Assembly (NCBI GenBank): GCA_021442155.1
Contig: CM038222.1
Coordinates: 60,176,266 to 60,240,265, forward strand
Direction: 5' to 3'
Length of the DNA stretch: 64,000 nt
DNA from: Cymbidium sinense
Taxonomy: Eukaryota > Streptophyta > Magnoliopsida > Asparagales > Orchidaceae
Shown: piece after piece, positions 25,464 through 38,748 of the stretch
Layout of the letters: the number at the start of each line of letters is the position of its first letter
Position numbering within the stretch: the stretch's first letter is position 1
Notes under the pieces: model-generated
Seen by the model: only the letters and a program-made list of their open reading frames with translations
The model's database searches: none
What the model was told of the DNA's origin: nothing
Made by a program: the position numbers and the translations under genes

Positions 25464-26640
25464 ATATTTAGTCTTGAAAGAGGAAAGATTTTTTTTAAGT
25501 AAATGGCTAGCAAACGTCAACCATAATAAGGAGTGATATGACTCTCAAAATACCACTAGTCAAAGCACAAATCTTGATGTTGAAAGCGATATGATTTTGA
25601 GTCAAAACCGATCGAAATCAAACACTTAAAATATCATTGGAATCTTTGGGACATCAATTAAATCTCAAAATAGCTCTCAAATGTGGAGTGTTTATAAAAT
25701 CGAAGCCTCGGCGGATCTAACGAGCCTAAGATCTCATAATTCCGACTTCATTTGGGCATCCAAATGCTCAAAATACATCAAATGATCGAAGGAATCATCC
25801 TGAGCCGTCCGATCGAGGGGAGTGGTACGGGCTTTACATGAATTTACAAGAATGCCCCTCCTCCCATCTATAAATAGGCCTTCATTCCTCACATGAGGGA
25901 GCCAAGCCAAGTGAAGTGAAGTGAAGTGAAGAAAAGAGGAGCTAAAGCAAGACAAATCAATTCTTCATAAACCACCATTCATCCTTATCAATCTCAAGCA
26001 AGGAAGAAGACATAAAATAAAGAAATAATAAAAGCAGAAAGGAAGAGTCAAAAGGAAGAAGAGGAAGAGTCAACAAAGGAAGATAAAAGAGTCAAAGCAA
26101 AAAGAAAAAGTCAGCAAGGAAGAAGAGGAAAGTCAAAGCAAGGAAGAAGAAAAGAGCCAAGCAAAAAGAAAAGGAAGAGTTGAGCAAAGAAAAAGCAAGT
26201 GAGGAGGAAGAGAGAGCTCTGACAAGATCCTCAATAAGATCGCAAAGCAAGATCGCACTACCATAATGACCATGACCCGTCGTCCTAATTGTATCTGCAT
26301 TATCAGCTCTCCATTATTACAAATCATTGTTACAAATTGTTATTCCTCTCATATCAATTCTCAATCGTTATCGGAAGACTTTGTACTCAAATAGATATAT
26401 AGTGGAAGCTTTTTATTCTGGTTTTCCTCTTTGAGTTTTCCGCTAAAAATGAGTGTCTCATTTAGCTCTTTAATTATGGAATTGACTTCAAACAAGGCTA
26501 AGGCATAAACTTTCACTCTCTGATTGTTTTCGCAATAGGAGATTTTTTTTAAAAAATAAATGGCTTAACACCATAATGAGGAGATGAGGTCAATTTTTTT
26601 TAATTTATTCCTTTTGTCCTTATAGTTATTGACTTCACTT
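25462..26640. repeat. About 50-bp repeat units split by a solo LTR
   Basis: 25480-25533 and 26537-26600 carry the unit ttttttaa.taaatggctagcaaacg, .caaccataatgaggag seen six times at 50955-51295. The solo LTR 25534-26536 sits inside one unit between two copies of aggag. Confidence 0.65.
25534..26536 (+). mobile_element. Solo LTR of the satellite-bearing retrotransposon family
   Basis: Starts TGATATGACTCTCAAAATAC and ends TTTTCGCA(AT), flanked by aggag at 25529-25533 and 26537-26541 with no internal sequence. This is the signature of LTR-LTR recombination. TATAAATA is at 25869-25876. In place of the CCACC/GGT stretch of its relatives, the leader here is purine-rich: a (GAAGT)n run near 25914-25934, then gaag/aagag words to about 26220. 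It represents a separate subfamily. Confidence 0.8.
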
Positions 26641-29600
26641 TTGGGATCTCAATCTTAGACTTAGGAATCTCTAATAAGATTTTTCTTAGTCAAAGATACA
26701 TCAGTGATTAGGTGAAAACTTAACTAAGCCAAAATTTAATTAGGCTTTGTCAGTCTTAAAGTTACATATCTAGCCAAACTCAATCTAGATACACTTTCAA
26801 ATCAAATCGATTCAATTCTCAAACCAAATCTCAAACTCAAATTCAAATTCCAAATAAAATTTCACATTTGACTCCAATAATTGAAACACAATCAAATTCA
26901 AATCTAAAGCCCTTCCTTCATATGAATCATATTCATAAGCTTAGTCAAAACTCCAGATCAAATCAAACTCAATTGATCTCTTTATAAATCAAATATTCCT
27001 TCATTTATAATCACAAATATATGAAATCCAAATTTAAATGACCAAAACTATATCAAAAAAAATCAAACTCAATCTAAACCCTTTAAGCCAATTCTTTGGA
27101 CTAAATTATATCCATATCAAAACTAATGAATTTTCTTGAATCAATCATTTTATTCAATTATCTATCCAAATATAAATGAAACATATAATCATCAAATCAA
27201 ATAGAAACCAACCCAAGTCAAATACAACTCTTTGACTTGAAAATTTCAAATAAGCTAAAATCCTTCTCCAAATTGATTGCTGAATTTATATTTCAATCTC
27301 ATATATAAGTTCAACTAAACTTGAATCAAACCAAAACCAAACCAATTGACCCCTTAGGACCACTTGACCCAAAGTGACCTAAAGGACTGAGCCAATCAAT
27401 CATTCAAAAACCTTCCACCATGATTGTTGATCACCCTAGGATGATCAATTGCAATCATTTAGGCCAAACCAAGCCCAATTGATCATTTGATCCAAATTGA
27501 CCCAAATTGGCCTAAAATTCATCGGGTCAAATCATGATCTAACCAAATTGATTTCCAATGGTTGAAGTTCATTCCAAATTGATTATTGAAGTTGACCAAA
27601 GCCATAATTAAACACAATTTAATCAATCGAGCCCAATTGCTCAACTAGACCCAACCTAGCCCAAAATGGCCTAAAGGGTCAATTTGGCCTAAATCCAAAT
27701 TTATTCAAACCAAAGATAACATTCATCTTCAATTAGCCAATTGAACATGAATCAACTCATAACCTAAGCTAACTTGACCAATTTTGGTCAAATGGATCAA
27801 TTTTATCCAATATGACCCATATGAACCAAATTGGTCAAATCAAAACAAGCCAAGACCCATTTGATCAAACCCAACCCATTTGGGATCAGCCCAACCAACC
27901 CACTTAAATCCTCATGGATCCTCCCCACATAATTTTCATTTAATTCTCCCATCAAATGCACTTAACTCTAAATATTTGCATTGAATAAATTTGATCATAT
28001 GACACAAAAACTTTGGAGCAAAAATCAAAGTCCAATCCATCATCCATCCCAACCAAAAAATCAATTTGGAGCCAAAAATTCAAAAAAATAATGAATTCGC
28101 CATTATAAAAGAAATGAAACTTTAGATCTCTTACTCCCATTTATTCATTTAAAATCTTGCAAAAATGAAATCACCTCTTTGAGCCATTTTGAGCTCAAAA
28201 TATAAATAGTTACTTTTATGAATGAAACATCAAGAAGATGATGTTAAAGAAAGTCAAAGATCATTCCAAAGCTTCTTTACATAAAGTTTTCTATCTTCAA
28301 TCTAAACCATTAAATTTCATCAAACCATAGTCTGCTTAAGGATTTCATGCATTTTGTATTAATTCTCTTGCAATTTTGAGAATTTTTCCTAGATAATCCC
28401 ACATTTTTATTTTATGTCATCCCAATTAGAAAATAGAATATTTTTTATGTGATACGAAAACTATTTGGATAAACTTAGAAATCCCATTTTCCCTTTAAAA
28501 AAAAACACGAAAATATTGTTCATCGCCAATATTATCGATCCTTAAATGAAATCAAAATACGATCATTTATGATCTGTCGATCTTTCGATTATCGACGGCT
28601 AATATCACACTATCAAAAATATCGATCCTAATTTAATTAAAAATTTTTTTTGGGTTGACTAGTCTTCTAAATGTTAAATATTTTCTGTAAAAAAATTAAT
28701 TTAAATCATTGAAAATTCAAAATTTTATAAAAGAAAAATAATTAACCAAAATTATAAATAAATCGTTGGATCCGTCTTTCTAGAAATCCAACAAATTCAA
28801 TTAAAAGAGTTAAACACACCTACCATAAAATTTCAAGTGAAAACTTCCATATTGGGAGAAATTAAATTTTGAAGTTCATATTGATTTTAATAAAATAAAT
28901 CAAATAGAAATTAAATTTCCAAAAAATCTTCAAAATGGTTTAAATCACCAATTGACATCTAGAACTCTTAAAATAATGTGATCTTCTTAATCTAATGAAC
29001 TCAAAATAAACACTTAAGAGTAGAGTTTAATCAATTAAGAAGTTAATTAAAATATAATCTAAAAATAATTTAAATATCAAATCAAAATTAGAAATGAAAT
29101 AGCACTTATCATTAATCAAACCTCAAATCAAAAAAAATATCATCCAGGTAAATTAAATAAATATGATTAAACCTATTTAAGTTAATAAAATTCAATTAAA
29201 TGATTAAATCTTAAATCAAACTTAGAATTAAACAAATTACCCTTAATCAAACTTAATTAATCAAACATCTAGCTAATGTAAACTTAATGAATTAATCCAT
29301 CATCTAAATTAATCAAATTAATTTAAATAAGTTACATTAAAGCTAACTCTAAAATTAAGCTTAAATCAAATCTAATCAAATTAAATTAATCACTCCCCCA
29401 AATAAACTAATTAAGTCAATCAAATTAATCATATTATTAAGCAACCAAACATAATCAAAATGCAATTAAATACTAATCTAAACATTAAACTTAAATCATT
29501 AAGTTATTAATTATACATTAAGAATTATATAAATCTTAATTTAATTTAATAATTAACTTAAACACACTCCTTAATTAAACTAATTAACCCAACTAATCCA

Positions 29601-30517
29601 ATTGAATAAACACTTAATGCACTTAACAAATTAATCCATCATCTTAATAAATTAATTTTATAAATCACATTAAAATTAATTCAAATCAATCACTTAATTA
29701 ATCTACTAATTAATTTAATCACACTTATTAAATAAATTAAGTCAATTAATTCATATTAAACTTAAGCTTAATCAAATATAAAATGCAATTAAATGCTAAT
29801 CAAATCCTAATTTAAACTTAAATCATTAACTCATTAATTTCATCATTAACAAATTTTTATTTAATTACATCATTAACCTAAATAAATATGAAATCAAATT
29901 AAAAATTAAGTAAATCTTTATTTAATTTAATAATTAATCACACCTCTTAAATAAATTAATTAAGTCAATTAAAGTAATCATATCAAACCTAAGCTTAATC
30001 AAATATAAATGCAATTAAATACTAATCAAAACCTAAATTAAATTATTAAGTCATTAATTATATCATTAGTACAATCAAATTGATAATTAAACAAACCTTT
30101 ACAATTAACATAAATATACTTCTTAATTAAACTAATCACATAATCACATTGAACCTAAACAAGCCCATAGACCAATAAAGTTAATTAAATAAAATTAAAT
30201 CAAATTAAATTAAATTAAGAAAGACTCTCATCAATTTAATATGTAATCAAATCAAATCTCATCCAACCTACTTAAATAAGATAAACTGATCAACTATCCG
30301 TTGTATGAAATCAAAATACAAACCAAACTTTGATGAACATGACAAATGGATGTGATTAAAATTACAATCCTAATTACAAAGAATCAAACTCTATTAAAAT
30401 CAAAATAAAATTTCAATTAATCTAATGATCAAACTACAAATAAATGAACCACAATCAAATAAGCATGAAATTAAGTCAGTAACCATAATCAAAGAAAAGA
30501 ATTAAATATTAATTCAA
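26641..30517. other. AT-rich non-coding stretch, nothing gene-like
   Basis: About 3.9 kb. The left half (26700-28000) is rich in caaatcaaa, cccaaattga and gaccaaatt words; the right half (28900-30500) is dominated by aattaaatta, tcattaactcatt and caaatcaaatt words. There are no long open frames (longest 27952-28140 minus, 62 codons) and no recognisable motifs. It directly precedes the copy III 105-bp repeats, so it may be what lies left of position 1 in copy I. Confidence 0.6.
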
Positions 30518-30920
30518 AAGGATATTGAATTATCAAGATTTAACTAAACCAATGACATCTAATCTAAAATTAATCAATCAAAAGAACATGAACTTAAACA
30601 AACTTAAATTCCATTAGATATTAAATATATTGAATTATCAAGATTTAATTAAACCAAAAATATCTAATCTGAAATTAATTAATCAAAAGAACATGAACTT
30701 AAACAAACTTAAACTTCATCAAAGTTCAAGGATATTGAATTATCAAGACTTAATTAAACCAAAAAATCTAATCTAAAATTAACCAATCAAAAATACATGA
30801 ATTTAAACAAACTTAAACCTCATTAGATATCAAGGATATTGAATATAAAGATATAATTAAACCAAAACATCTAAATCAAAATCAATCATTGAAATACTTA
30901 AACAAACTCAAATTTTAAGC
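30518..30920. repeat. About 105-bp tandem repeat, 4 units (copy III)
   Basis: Same unit as 1-310. Units begin at aaggatattgaattatcaag near 30518, 30626, 30727 and 30832. Confidence 0.75.
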
Positions 30921-33385
30921 ACTAAATCAAATCAAATAAATTACATAAATTTAAATGGGTAAATTTAGATACTTGAGGACCTTAGTTAGATTCTTTAGGA
31001 ATTATGATGTAGAATAGGGTGAGTTTCGTCTACAAATGGAATTCATTCTACTATTCATTCTTGAAAACCTAAACATCATTTTAACCAAATAAAAGTGAAA
31101 TAAAATGAAAAATAAATCATTAAATAATTTAAATTGAAATCACCCAAAGGAAAATTTTAAAAAATTCAAACTCCAAATTGAAACTTAAACTAAAGAAGCC
31201 TAGTAAAGTCTTGTCACAAAAGCCTTAAGCACACACATTAGAATACTAAGTCACCACTTTTAGTGCTAAGTTAGGGCGTTGTATGTATAATGTTATGTTT
31301 TGTGTTGTGACATAATATTTTATACTGGATGTTAGGGTGTATGTTTCATAGACTGGATGTTAGGTCGTTATTAGCGTAATCATGGAGGTTGTGCTTAAGA
31401 TTGTAATAAAATATAAATGCTTTTGCTGTGCAGGTTGCATAGGCTCTAAGCATAACCCATGTTAGGACAGTGGGTTTGGTTATCCATGTGAGGGTCTTAA
31501 GTCTAAATTATTCATATAACGACTTGGGTTATATGGTGTGTTTAGCATTTGTTTTTCGATTGTAGCTAGATTTATTCTTCCTATTTTGATGTAATTTTGC
31601 AAGAATTAGGATTAGTGTTGTGAGAGATTAGGATGAGCAGTGACCAGAAGGCTTAGTCCCTAGGGTGCCCTGTGATGCTTTTAGAGAAAATCAAATCAAA
31701 AGAAAGAGAATGAAGATAAGAAGATCCTCATAGCATGTATTTTTTTTTTTGTAATCCGGGTTGTGTAAGGGTAGAGCTAAACTACCCATCTTATTTTTCT
31801 CTTTGGTATAAGGCAGAACCCGACCGCACTAGACTTTTACTCTTTTATCATAGTCTATAAAATTATTTGATGTTGTGTTTAGATTGTGCATTAAAATATC
31901 ATGCTTTTCATCATTTTTTTATGGTTAATGCTTGAATGTGTGGCCTAGATACGGTAGGCTCCTAGGATAAAATTAAAATTTTTATCCCACTAGCTCATAA
32001 CTAAAATTTTGAAATAACTCATAACCTTACATAAAAGCCTAGAAATTAAATCAGGATAATAAAATTTTAGCAACTTTATGGATGGATGAATGTATAATAT
32101 CTTGAATGTCATATTATTTCACTCTTGTTAAGAGGGACTTCCATCTTTGCTAGAATGAAGGCTTAACACCTGTGAGAGCCTTTGGTGAAAGAACACCATT
32201 TCTTGATTTGGCCCATAATCAAATTCTCATACATTTAGGCATACAAAATCCCATAGCTATGCCAAAATAAAAAAATTCAAAAGAATCAAATAAATTTGAT
32301 AAAATTTGCATTAGATTAAGCCATGGATTCATATCACTCATGCTCTAGTCTCTTAGGGAGTGAGTTTAAAGACTTAGTCTCCTTTCTAAATGAACAACAG
32401 CCTAGCCATCTTGCAAAGCATAAGACTTGCCTACATAGATTTAAAGTGTAAGAGAAGTAAGCTGGCTGTAACTCCAAGTCATAATAAGTCTAGCAATTAG
32501 ATGATTTATTCTCTCTTGTGGAGGTAAACAACATACCCATTTTCTCCTTAGATTTAGGTCGTGCCTTTGTTTTGTACCAAGGCTCCTTAGTTTAGGAATC
32601 GGTATTTGTTTCCTTGAGACAAGCATAAATTCTCTCTTAGGCATTTTTAATCTTATATTGTAGAATTATAAGCCCAGCAATCTAATAAAATGTCAACTCA
32701 AATAATTAACTCTCTTCAATTTCAAAAATATAAAGCCCAATTATAGGGTAGTGGAATAATCACTAGGCATCCTAGTATCATGAGTATTTCTTACTTTCTC
32801 CCTTTGGATTTCAAAAATAAGTCTTCTCCTTGATCTATCCCATTTGATTTTCTAAAATAGTCAATCCTTTGATAGTCTTAACCTTGAAATCTTTGGAGAC
32901 CCTAATTGTCTACTTTAATCGAGAGTATTCTTAAGAAATTCTCATTCCTTAGGATGTAATTAATTATGAGAGCTTGCCTCCATAGAAAACTTAATGAACC
33001 TCGCTTAAAATAAACCCTACTTTATTTTTGTATATAAAGTATGGGAAAGATCTTTAGTATATTTGAAGACCCATCATGCCTTAAGAATCCTTATTGAGTG
33101 ATTAAGTCCATTATAAGGTAGTGATTTCTATCTTTCTAGATAGTACATCATTCATTAATGTCATATCCGATCACTTCAATAATTACCCCCTAAGATCTAC
33201 GTGGTGTCCCGCATCCCAAAAATAAACACCACAATTGTGGATATATAAAACTCCGTCTATGGTCAAGTAAGGAGACAGTTTTCTCCCATATGCTTTAGTG
33301 TTTTTCAGCGTTGGATGAGAAATTATCTAGTAGAAGTTCAAGAGCTAGGGTAATAAAAAAATATTTATTTTTGTCAGCGAAGCAC
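30921..33385. repeat. Block a, copy III
   Basis: Near-complete match to 311-2830, with many 2-10 bp deletions or insertions in one copy or the other. It retains an imperfect palindrome, gggtagagctaaactaccc near 31770, whose counterpart is eroded in copy I. The frame at 32441-32644 (minus) is not conserved. Confidence 0.75.
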
Positions 33386-33420
33386 TATCCTTCTTCTGAA
33401 TAGAATGTCATTTATTTTGT

Positions 33421-34440
33421 TGATCAAGACTCGTAGTTCATATGGAGGCATTTTTTGAAAGATGTCGGTGTCTCATCACCAGGGTTTGGAGGCAATCAAG
33501 ACCCATAGTTCATATGGGGAGGCTCTGATTTTCCTTGAAGGAGGCGTCAATTGTCCTCGTCGGACCGACCGGGTTTGGAGGTGATCAAGACCCGTAGTTC
33601 ATATGGCAAGGCTCGAGTTTTCTCTCGAAAGAGGCATCAATTGTCCTCGTCGGACCGACCAGGTTTGGAAGCGATCAAGGCCCGTAGTTCATACGGTGAG
33701 TCTCGATTTTCCCTCGAAAGAGGCATCAACTGTCCATGTAGGACCAACTGGGTTTGGAGGTGATCAAGGCCTGTATTTCATAAGGTGAGTCTCCGATTTT
33801 TCCTCGAAAGAGGCATTAACTGTCCTCGTTGGACCGACCGGGTTTTGAGGCGATCAAGACCAAGTTCATCTGGCGCTCCAATTTTTCTCGAAGGTGTATC
33901 GTCCTCAGGGTCGAGTTTGGAGGATCAAGACCCATAGTTCATATGGTGAGGCTCGCTTTGTCTCGAAGAGGCATCAAGCTCTCGCGGACCGACCAGTTTG
34001 GGCAATCAAGACCGTCATCTCGATACTCCTTTTCCTCTAAAGAGATCAATGTCGCCTCGACTAGCTTTGGTATCAAGTAGTTTTATCGTGAGACTTTTTC
34101 CCTCGAAAGTGGCATCAACTATCCTCGTCGGATCGACGAGATTTAGAGGCGAAGACCCGTAGTTCATACGACGAGGCTCCAATTTTCCCTCGAATGAGGC
34201 GTCAACTGTCCTCGTTGGACCAACCAGGTTTGGAGTCGATCAAGACCAATAGTTCATACGGTGAGGCTCCGATTTTCCCTTGAACGTGGCGTCAATTGTC
34301 CTCGTTAGATTGTCCGGGTTTGGAGGCAATCAAGACCCATAGTTTACTACGAGGCTCCGATTTTCCCTCGAAAGAGGCGTCAACTGTCCTCGTCGGACCG
34401 ACCGGGTTTAGAGGTGATCAAGGCTCGCAATTCATAGAAA
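33421..34440 (+). repeat. 90-bp satellite array (about 11 units, eroded)
   Basis: Same family as 2851-3940. The middle (33850-34080) has lost many short pieces relative to copy I, so units fall to 70-80 bp and the reading frame breaks. Confidence 0.9.
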
Positions 34441-34599
34441 TTTGATTTTTTGAAACTCCAATAGATGGCTCATAGTTGACAACTGCCAAGGTGGTGGGGA
34501 AGCATTGATCAAGAACCATTTCTCAAAAAACTCAGAAATTCTAGCAGATAATTTTAGAGTGTCATTCTTCATTATGTTACTTGATGCTGTTGACTTGTA

Positions 34600-35140
34600 T
34601 GAAAGAGATAGAATCGAATTCGCTGAGATTTTTAGCCCATCCGAGGTTATTTGTCAAAGTGTTACTTGATGACATTAACCTGTATGGAAGAGGTCGAATC
34701 GAATCCGCTGGGGATTTTTGACTCATTCAAGATTGTTTGTCAAAGTGTTACTTAATGATGTTAACTTGTATGGAAGAGGTCGAATCAAATCCATTGGAGA
34801 TTTTTTACCAATCCGAGGTTATTTTTGAAAGTGTTACTTGCTGATAGTAACCTATATGGAAGAGGTTGAATCGAATCCGCTAAGAATTTTTGACTCATCC
34901 GAGGTTGTTTGTCAAAGTATAGATAAATATTTTTTATTCTTCCTAGATTATCTGTCAGAGTATTACTCGGTGAAATTAACATTTGTGAAGTGGGTATAAA
35001 GGTATGACATATCCGAGGTTATTTGTGAGAGTTTTACTCGATGACGTTAACCTGTGTGGAGTAGGTACATAATTATGACATATCCAAGGTTATTTGTCAG
35101 AGTGTTACTCGGTGACATTTAACTTGTATGAAGAATCAAA
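34600..35140 (+). repeat. 86-bp satellite array (about 6 units)
   Basis: Same unit as 4130-5120; roughly five units fewer than in copy I, with a deletion joining units near 34915. Confidence 0.88.
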
Positions 35141-35429
35141 TCAAAATATCCATTTGTAACCAAAGTTGCTTCTTGATCTTTGCCTTTTCATAAATGTATT
35201 AACTTGCTTTTGGTTCAATTAGATATCTAGAATGTTGAGTTGGATGATCTTTTTTGAGATTAAGAGTTTCCCACTGGCGGAAGGTTGAAGTTTGATGAAT
35301 CTTCATTCCTTTTATGTGTTTCTCGATAGTAAGATTTTTGACATATATGTGGAGCTATTACGAACATAAAGTCGGATTGTCAACCATTCGAAGATGTTAA
35401 GGAAATGCTTCCCAATGACGTCAAATTGT

Positions 35430-36681
35430 TGCGTCTTTGAAACCCTTTAAAATAAAATTTATGCCTTGGTCTTGTTAAGAAATCCAACAATACATAAATA
35501 TTTGAAGAGAGCAAAGAGTTTTACATGGCAAAATCTAAAAAGGAAAAACTTAGATTGTAAAATATTCCACTATATACATTTTGGAAATACAAAATTTATG
35601 TTTTCTCTGGATTCTGAGTTGTATGTGAAAGAAATCGACAAAATCAAATCAGTACCAATTATCTGATAAAATATGGATTATGCTGGTCGTTAAGATTAGC
35701 GATAGTAATACGGTATATTATCAGATTATCCGTGGTGGCGGATTGTAGAACCCGGTAAAGCGTCAGATAACACAATGTGTCCCGTAGCGGCCGGTGGTAG
35801 TTGGCGGCTGACCAGCTCGATAACCAAACAGTGGTGGCGGTGACCGGCAGCAGTGGTATGCGCGATAGTCGGCAGCGTGTTTGCGGTAGCAATAGCAGCG
35901 ATGGTCAGCATGATAAGCGGGCTGGTAGTGGTGCCGAAAGTGGTGTCGCGCTCGGTGGTGGTCGGCAACAGCGGGCAGCAGTGGTGACGATAGTAGTAAT
36001 TACAATGGCGGTCAGCAGTAGTGATGCAACGTGGTGCGTGGAAGGCCAGCAGTGGTCGTCAGCGGCAATAGTGGCCGATACCAGTGGTGGTAAATGGTGT
36101 AGTTGCATACGGTGGCGATGGTGCCAGCGGTGGTCAGCGATGAGACCAACAGCAGTGTTCGATGGCGATGAGGACAGTTGTGACAATGGCGTGGTCAGCA
36201 GTGGTGGTTGAGGTAACGACTTTGCGGTGGTGGTTGCAGTGATAATCAGCGGCAGCGATGGTGGCAACCGTCGGATGGCGAGTTTATGCACGGAGGTTCT
36301 TCAAGCCTCGAGCTCTATTCTCTTTAGCATGGTCTTCCCTCATGTGAAGAATGAGTATTATTTATAGATTAGAGGAGTGACATTTCTGTAAACACATACA
36401 CAAAATCCAAACCATCTGACGGTTCAAAGTGATTCCCTTGATCATCTGATGTATTTTAAGTATTTGAATGCTCAAATGAAGTTAAAATTAGGAGATCTTG
36501 GGCTTGTTAGATCCGGCTCATCAAGGCGCTCGATTTGAGTATAAACACTCTATATTTAAAATTCGACTGATATCGCAAAATATTCAATAAGCGGTTGATC
36601 TGGGTTAGTCTTGACTCAGAATTAGTTACTTTCAACATCAAGATTCATGCTTCAACTAGTAGAATTTTTAGTGTCATATCA
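35430..36681 (-). repeat. LTR of truncated element, copy III
   Basis: Paralogue of 5427-6560. In element sense it starts TGATATGACACTAAAAATTC at 36681. A TATA box (tatttata) is at 36359-36366. The GGT/GCA triplet stretch is at 35740-36280, giving open frames on both strands (35801-36211 plus, 35905-36291 minus) that are compositional. Confidence 0.72.
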
Positions 36682-37090
36682 AAAATAAACTTTTATTAAT
36701 ATATTCTTTAAAACCAATTTCAAATTCTTGCAAAAACACAATAAAAAAGATTTACATATATACCTCATAATTTATATGCATTTACATATCTAATACTCAA
36801 AATTAGATATTTATTTATCTAATATTTTCTATGAATAAAATGGTGCAATTCACTTTAAAAAAAAAGTAAGTGCTGATGTCATATCAAAAATAAACTTTTA
36901 TTAATATATTCTTTAAAACCAAGTTCAAATTCTTGCAAAACACAATAAAAAAAAGATTTACATATATACCTCATAATTTATATGCATTTACATATCTAAT
37001 ACTCAAAATTAGATATTTATTTATCTAATATTTTCTATGAATAAAATGGTGCAATTCACTTTAAAAAAAAAGTAAGTGTTGATGTTGATT
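36672..37090. repeat. About 200-bp tandem duplication (copy III)
   Basis: Same doubling as at 6548-6960, again with gtcatatca at the start of the second copy. Confidence 0.75.
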
Positions 37091-37884
37091 TTGATATGAT
37101 ATTAAAAATTGAGATATTATATATACATACATATATAAATATATAAGAATTATATATATGCATGTAAATTATAAAAAAAGATAAATGACTTTCTTCTATG
37201 TAAGAGCTTATACATTTAACTAAATGATCTTGAGTTTAAATCTCATACATGTGATATGTGTGTGGATTTGATATTAATTTAGCTTAACGGTTAAAAAAAC
37301 TCTTATTTGTTGATACATGTAGGGCCATTTAGAAAAACTTATTATTCGCAAATAGTTTGTGTTCGAATGGTTTATTAAGAAAATATTTTTATTGAGTTAT
37401 GTCAACAAAATGCATTAATACACTCATTAGTTTTGCTAATCTTCTACTAGACAAAGTTTGTATTATAATATGCTGATCAAATATTTTTAGGAGAATGATC
37501 TCAAAATTATTTTAATTGCTTAGAGGTCATTACAATGCATAAAAAATCAATAAAAATTTAGATTGCACTTATCTTAAAATAAATTTAAAACTTAGATACT
37601 CATTTTGATTATATATATATATATAATATATATATATGTATTAAAATATCTTGATCTCAAAGTTTTCTTCTAGTGATTGTTAGATTTATATGATTGTGGC
37701 CTGATAAAAAGGAAATGATGAAAGAGATGAAAGTTGATGATGACAACAACTTAGCACAAGAAATTATTGGATTAAAAAAATTTTATGACAACATCAAAAT
37801 CTTATTAGCTAATAGACTTAGAGATAAGAGCAAAGAAGGGTGAGAAAGATAAACTATAGAAAATAAATTTTGAAATTTGATTAT
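37091..37884. repeat. Block b, copy III, left part
   Basis: Matches 6960-7806; broken at 37884 by the Tat-type element and continued at 47591. It includes a shortened (AT)n run at 37611-37641. Confidence 0.75.
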
Positions 37885-38702
37885 TGATACATCCTCAGAA
37901 AATTAATCTGATCAAGCACGAATCTCAAGGCATTTTCAGAAATGCTTCGATCTAATCACCGAAGTTTTACAAATAAACCGACACGGAGACGAACATAGCA
38001 ACATCAAGCATACCGATCCGAGCTCAATCGACTCGTGATCAAGCTATCGAGCATGAAAATGGATCCTAATCCGCCAAATGGTCACCAAAATCGACATATT
38101 TATACGATCGAGCCGCCAAGCTAATCCAACGAATCCAAGATCACTCAATTCCGACATCATTAAGGCACCTAGATCATCAAAATATACCGTCTGATCGAGG
38201 GGATCGCACTGGGCCGTCTGATGGGAGTGGTTGGAGTTTTCCATGAATTTACAAGGCCTGCCACTCCCAAAAACTATAAATAGCCTCATTCTCACCTTAG
38301 AGGGGACCAATTGATTTGAAGACCGAGCTCGAGAACCACCACGACCTCGACGCCGACGATCTATCACCACCGCTACCACCAAGAAGTTCAAGATCGTGAG
38401 TTCGCCTAGAGATCGCCTGGACTAGAAAAGACCGCTTGCTCCTTTCTCTCAAGATCAAGAGGTTGCTCCCGTAAGATCTGCCGCTTTTGGGAAACTTCTC
38501 CTTGGGTTGGAGTTGACCGATATTGTATTTTTCTACACTCTAATATTGTTTCCCTCAGAAACATCTTCTTCTCCAACTAACGAGAAGCAAGGACTTGTAT
38601 CTTTGAACACATATGAAAGTTCAGATCGCAAGGCCCCGTGGTTTTTTCCTTAATGGGTTTTCCAATGATAACCCCTGGTTCATATCGCGATAATTTTGGC
38701 AT
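37885..38702 (+). repeat. 5' LTR of the Tat-type element, TATA at 38275-38282
   Basis: Starts TGATACATCCTCAGAAAATT. TATAAATA at 38275 follows the phrase ccactcccaaaaac. The middle parallels the non-autonomous LTRs in layout (tccgac.tcatt, gatcatc/ccgtc..atg.gagtgg.t, then TATA, then gagg.ga), which supports common descent. The last 50 bp do not align well with the 3' LTR, so the end is approximate. Confidence 0.75.
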
Positions 38703-38748
38703 GGATGGCATTTCCTGACAGCTGGAAATAAGGGCCCAACGCTTTCAT

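Larger units (their letters stand above)
33386..36681 (-). mobile_element. Truncated non-autonomous LTR retrotransposon, copy III
   Basis: Paralogue of 2831-6560 with the same truncation, formed by duplication of the host segment and not by a second insertion. Components are a 90-bp array, an 86-bp array (shorter than in copy I), a leader and an LTR. Confidence 0.75.

Noticed and set aside
35801..36291. Overlapping frames of 136 and 128 codons on both strands
   Set aside because: Both come from a GGT/GCA triplet-like region in an LTR; open frames on both strands over the same bases indicate composition, not coding.
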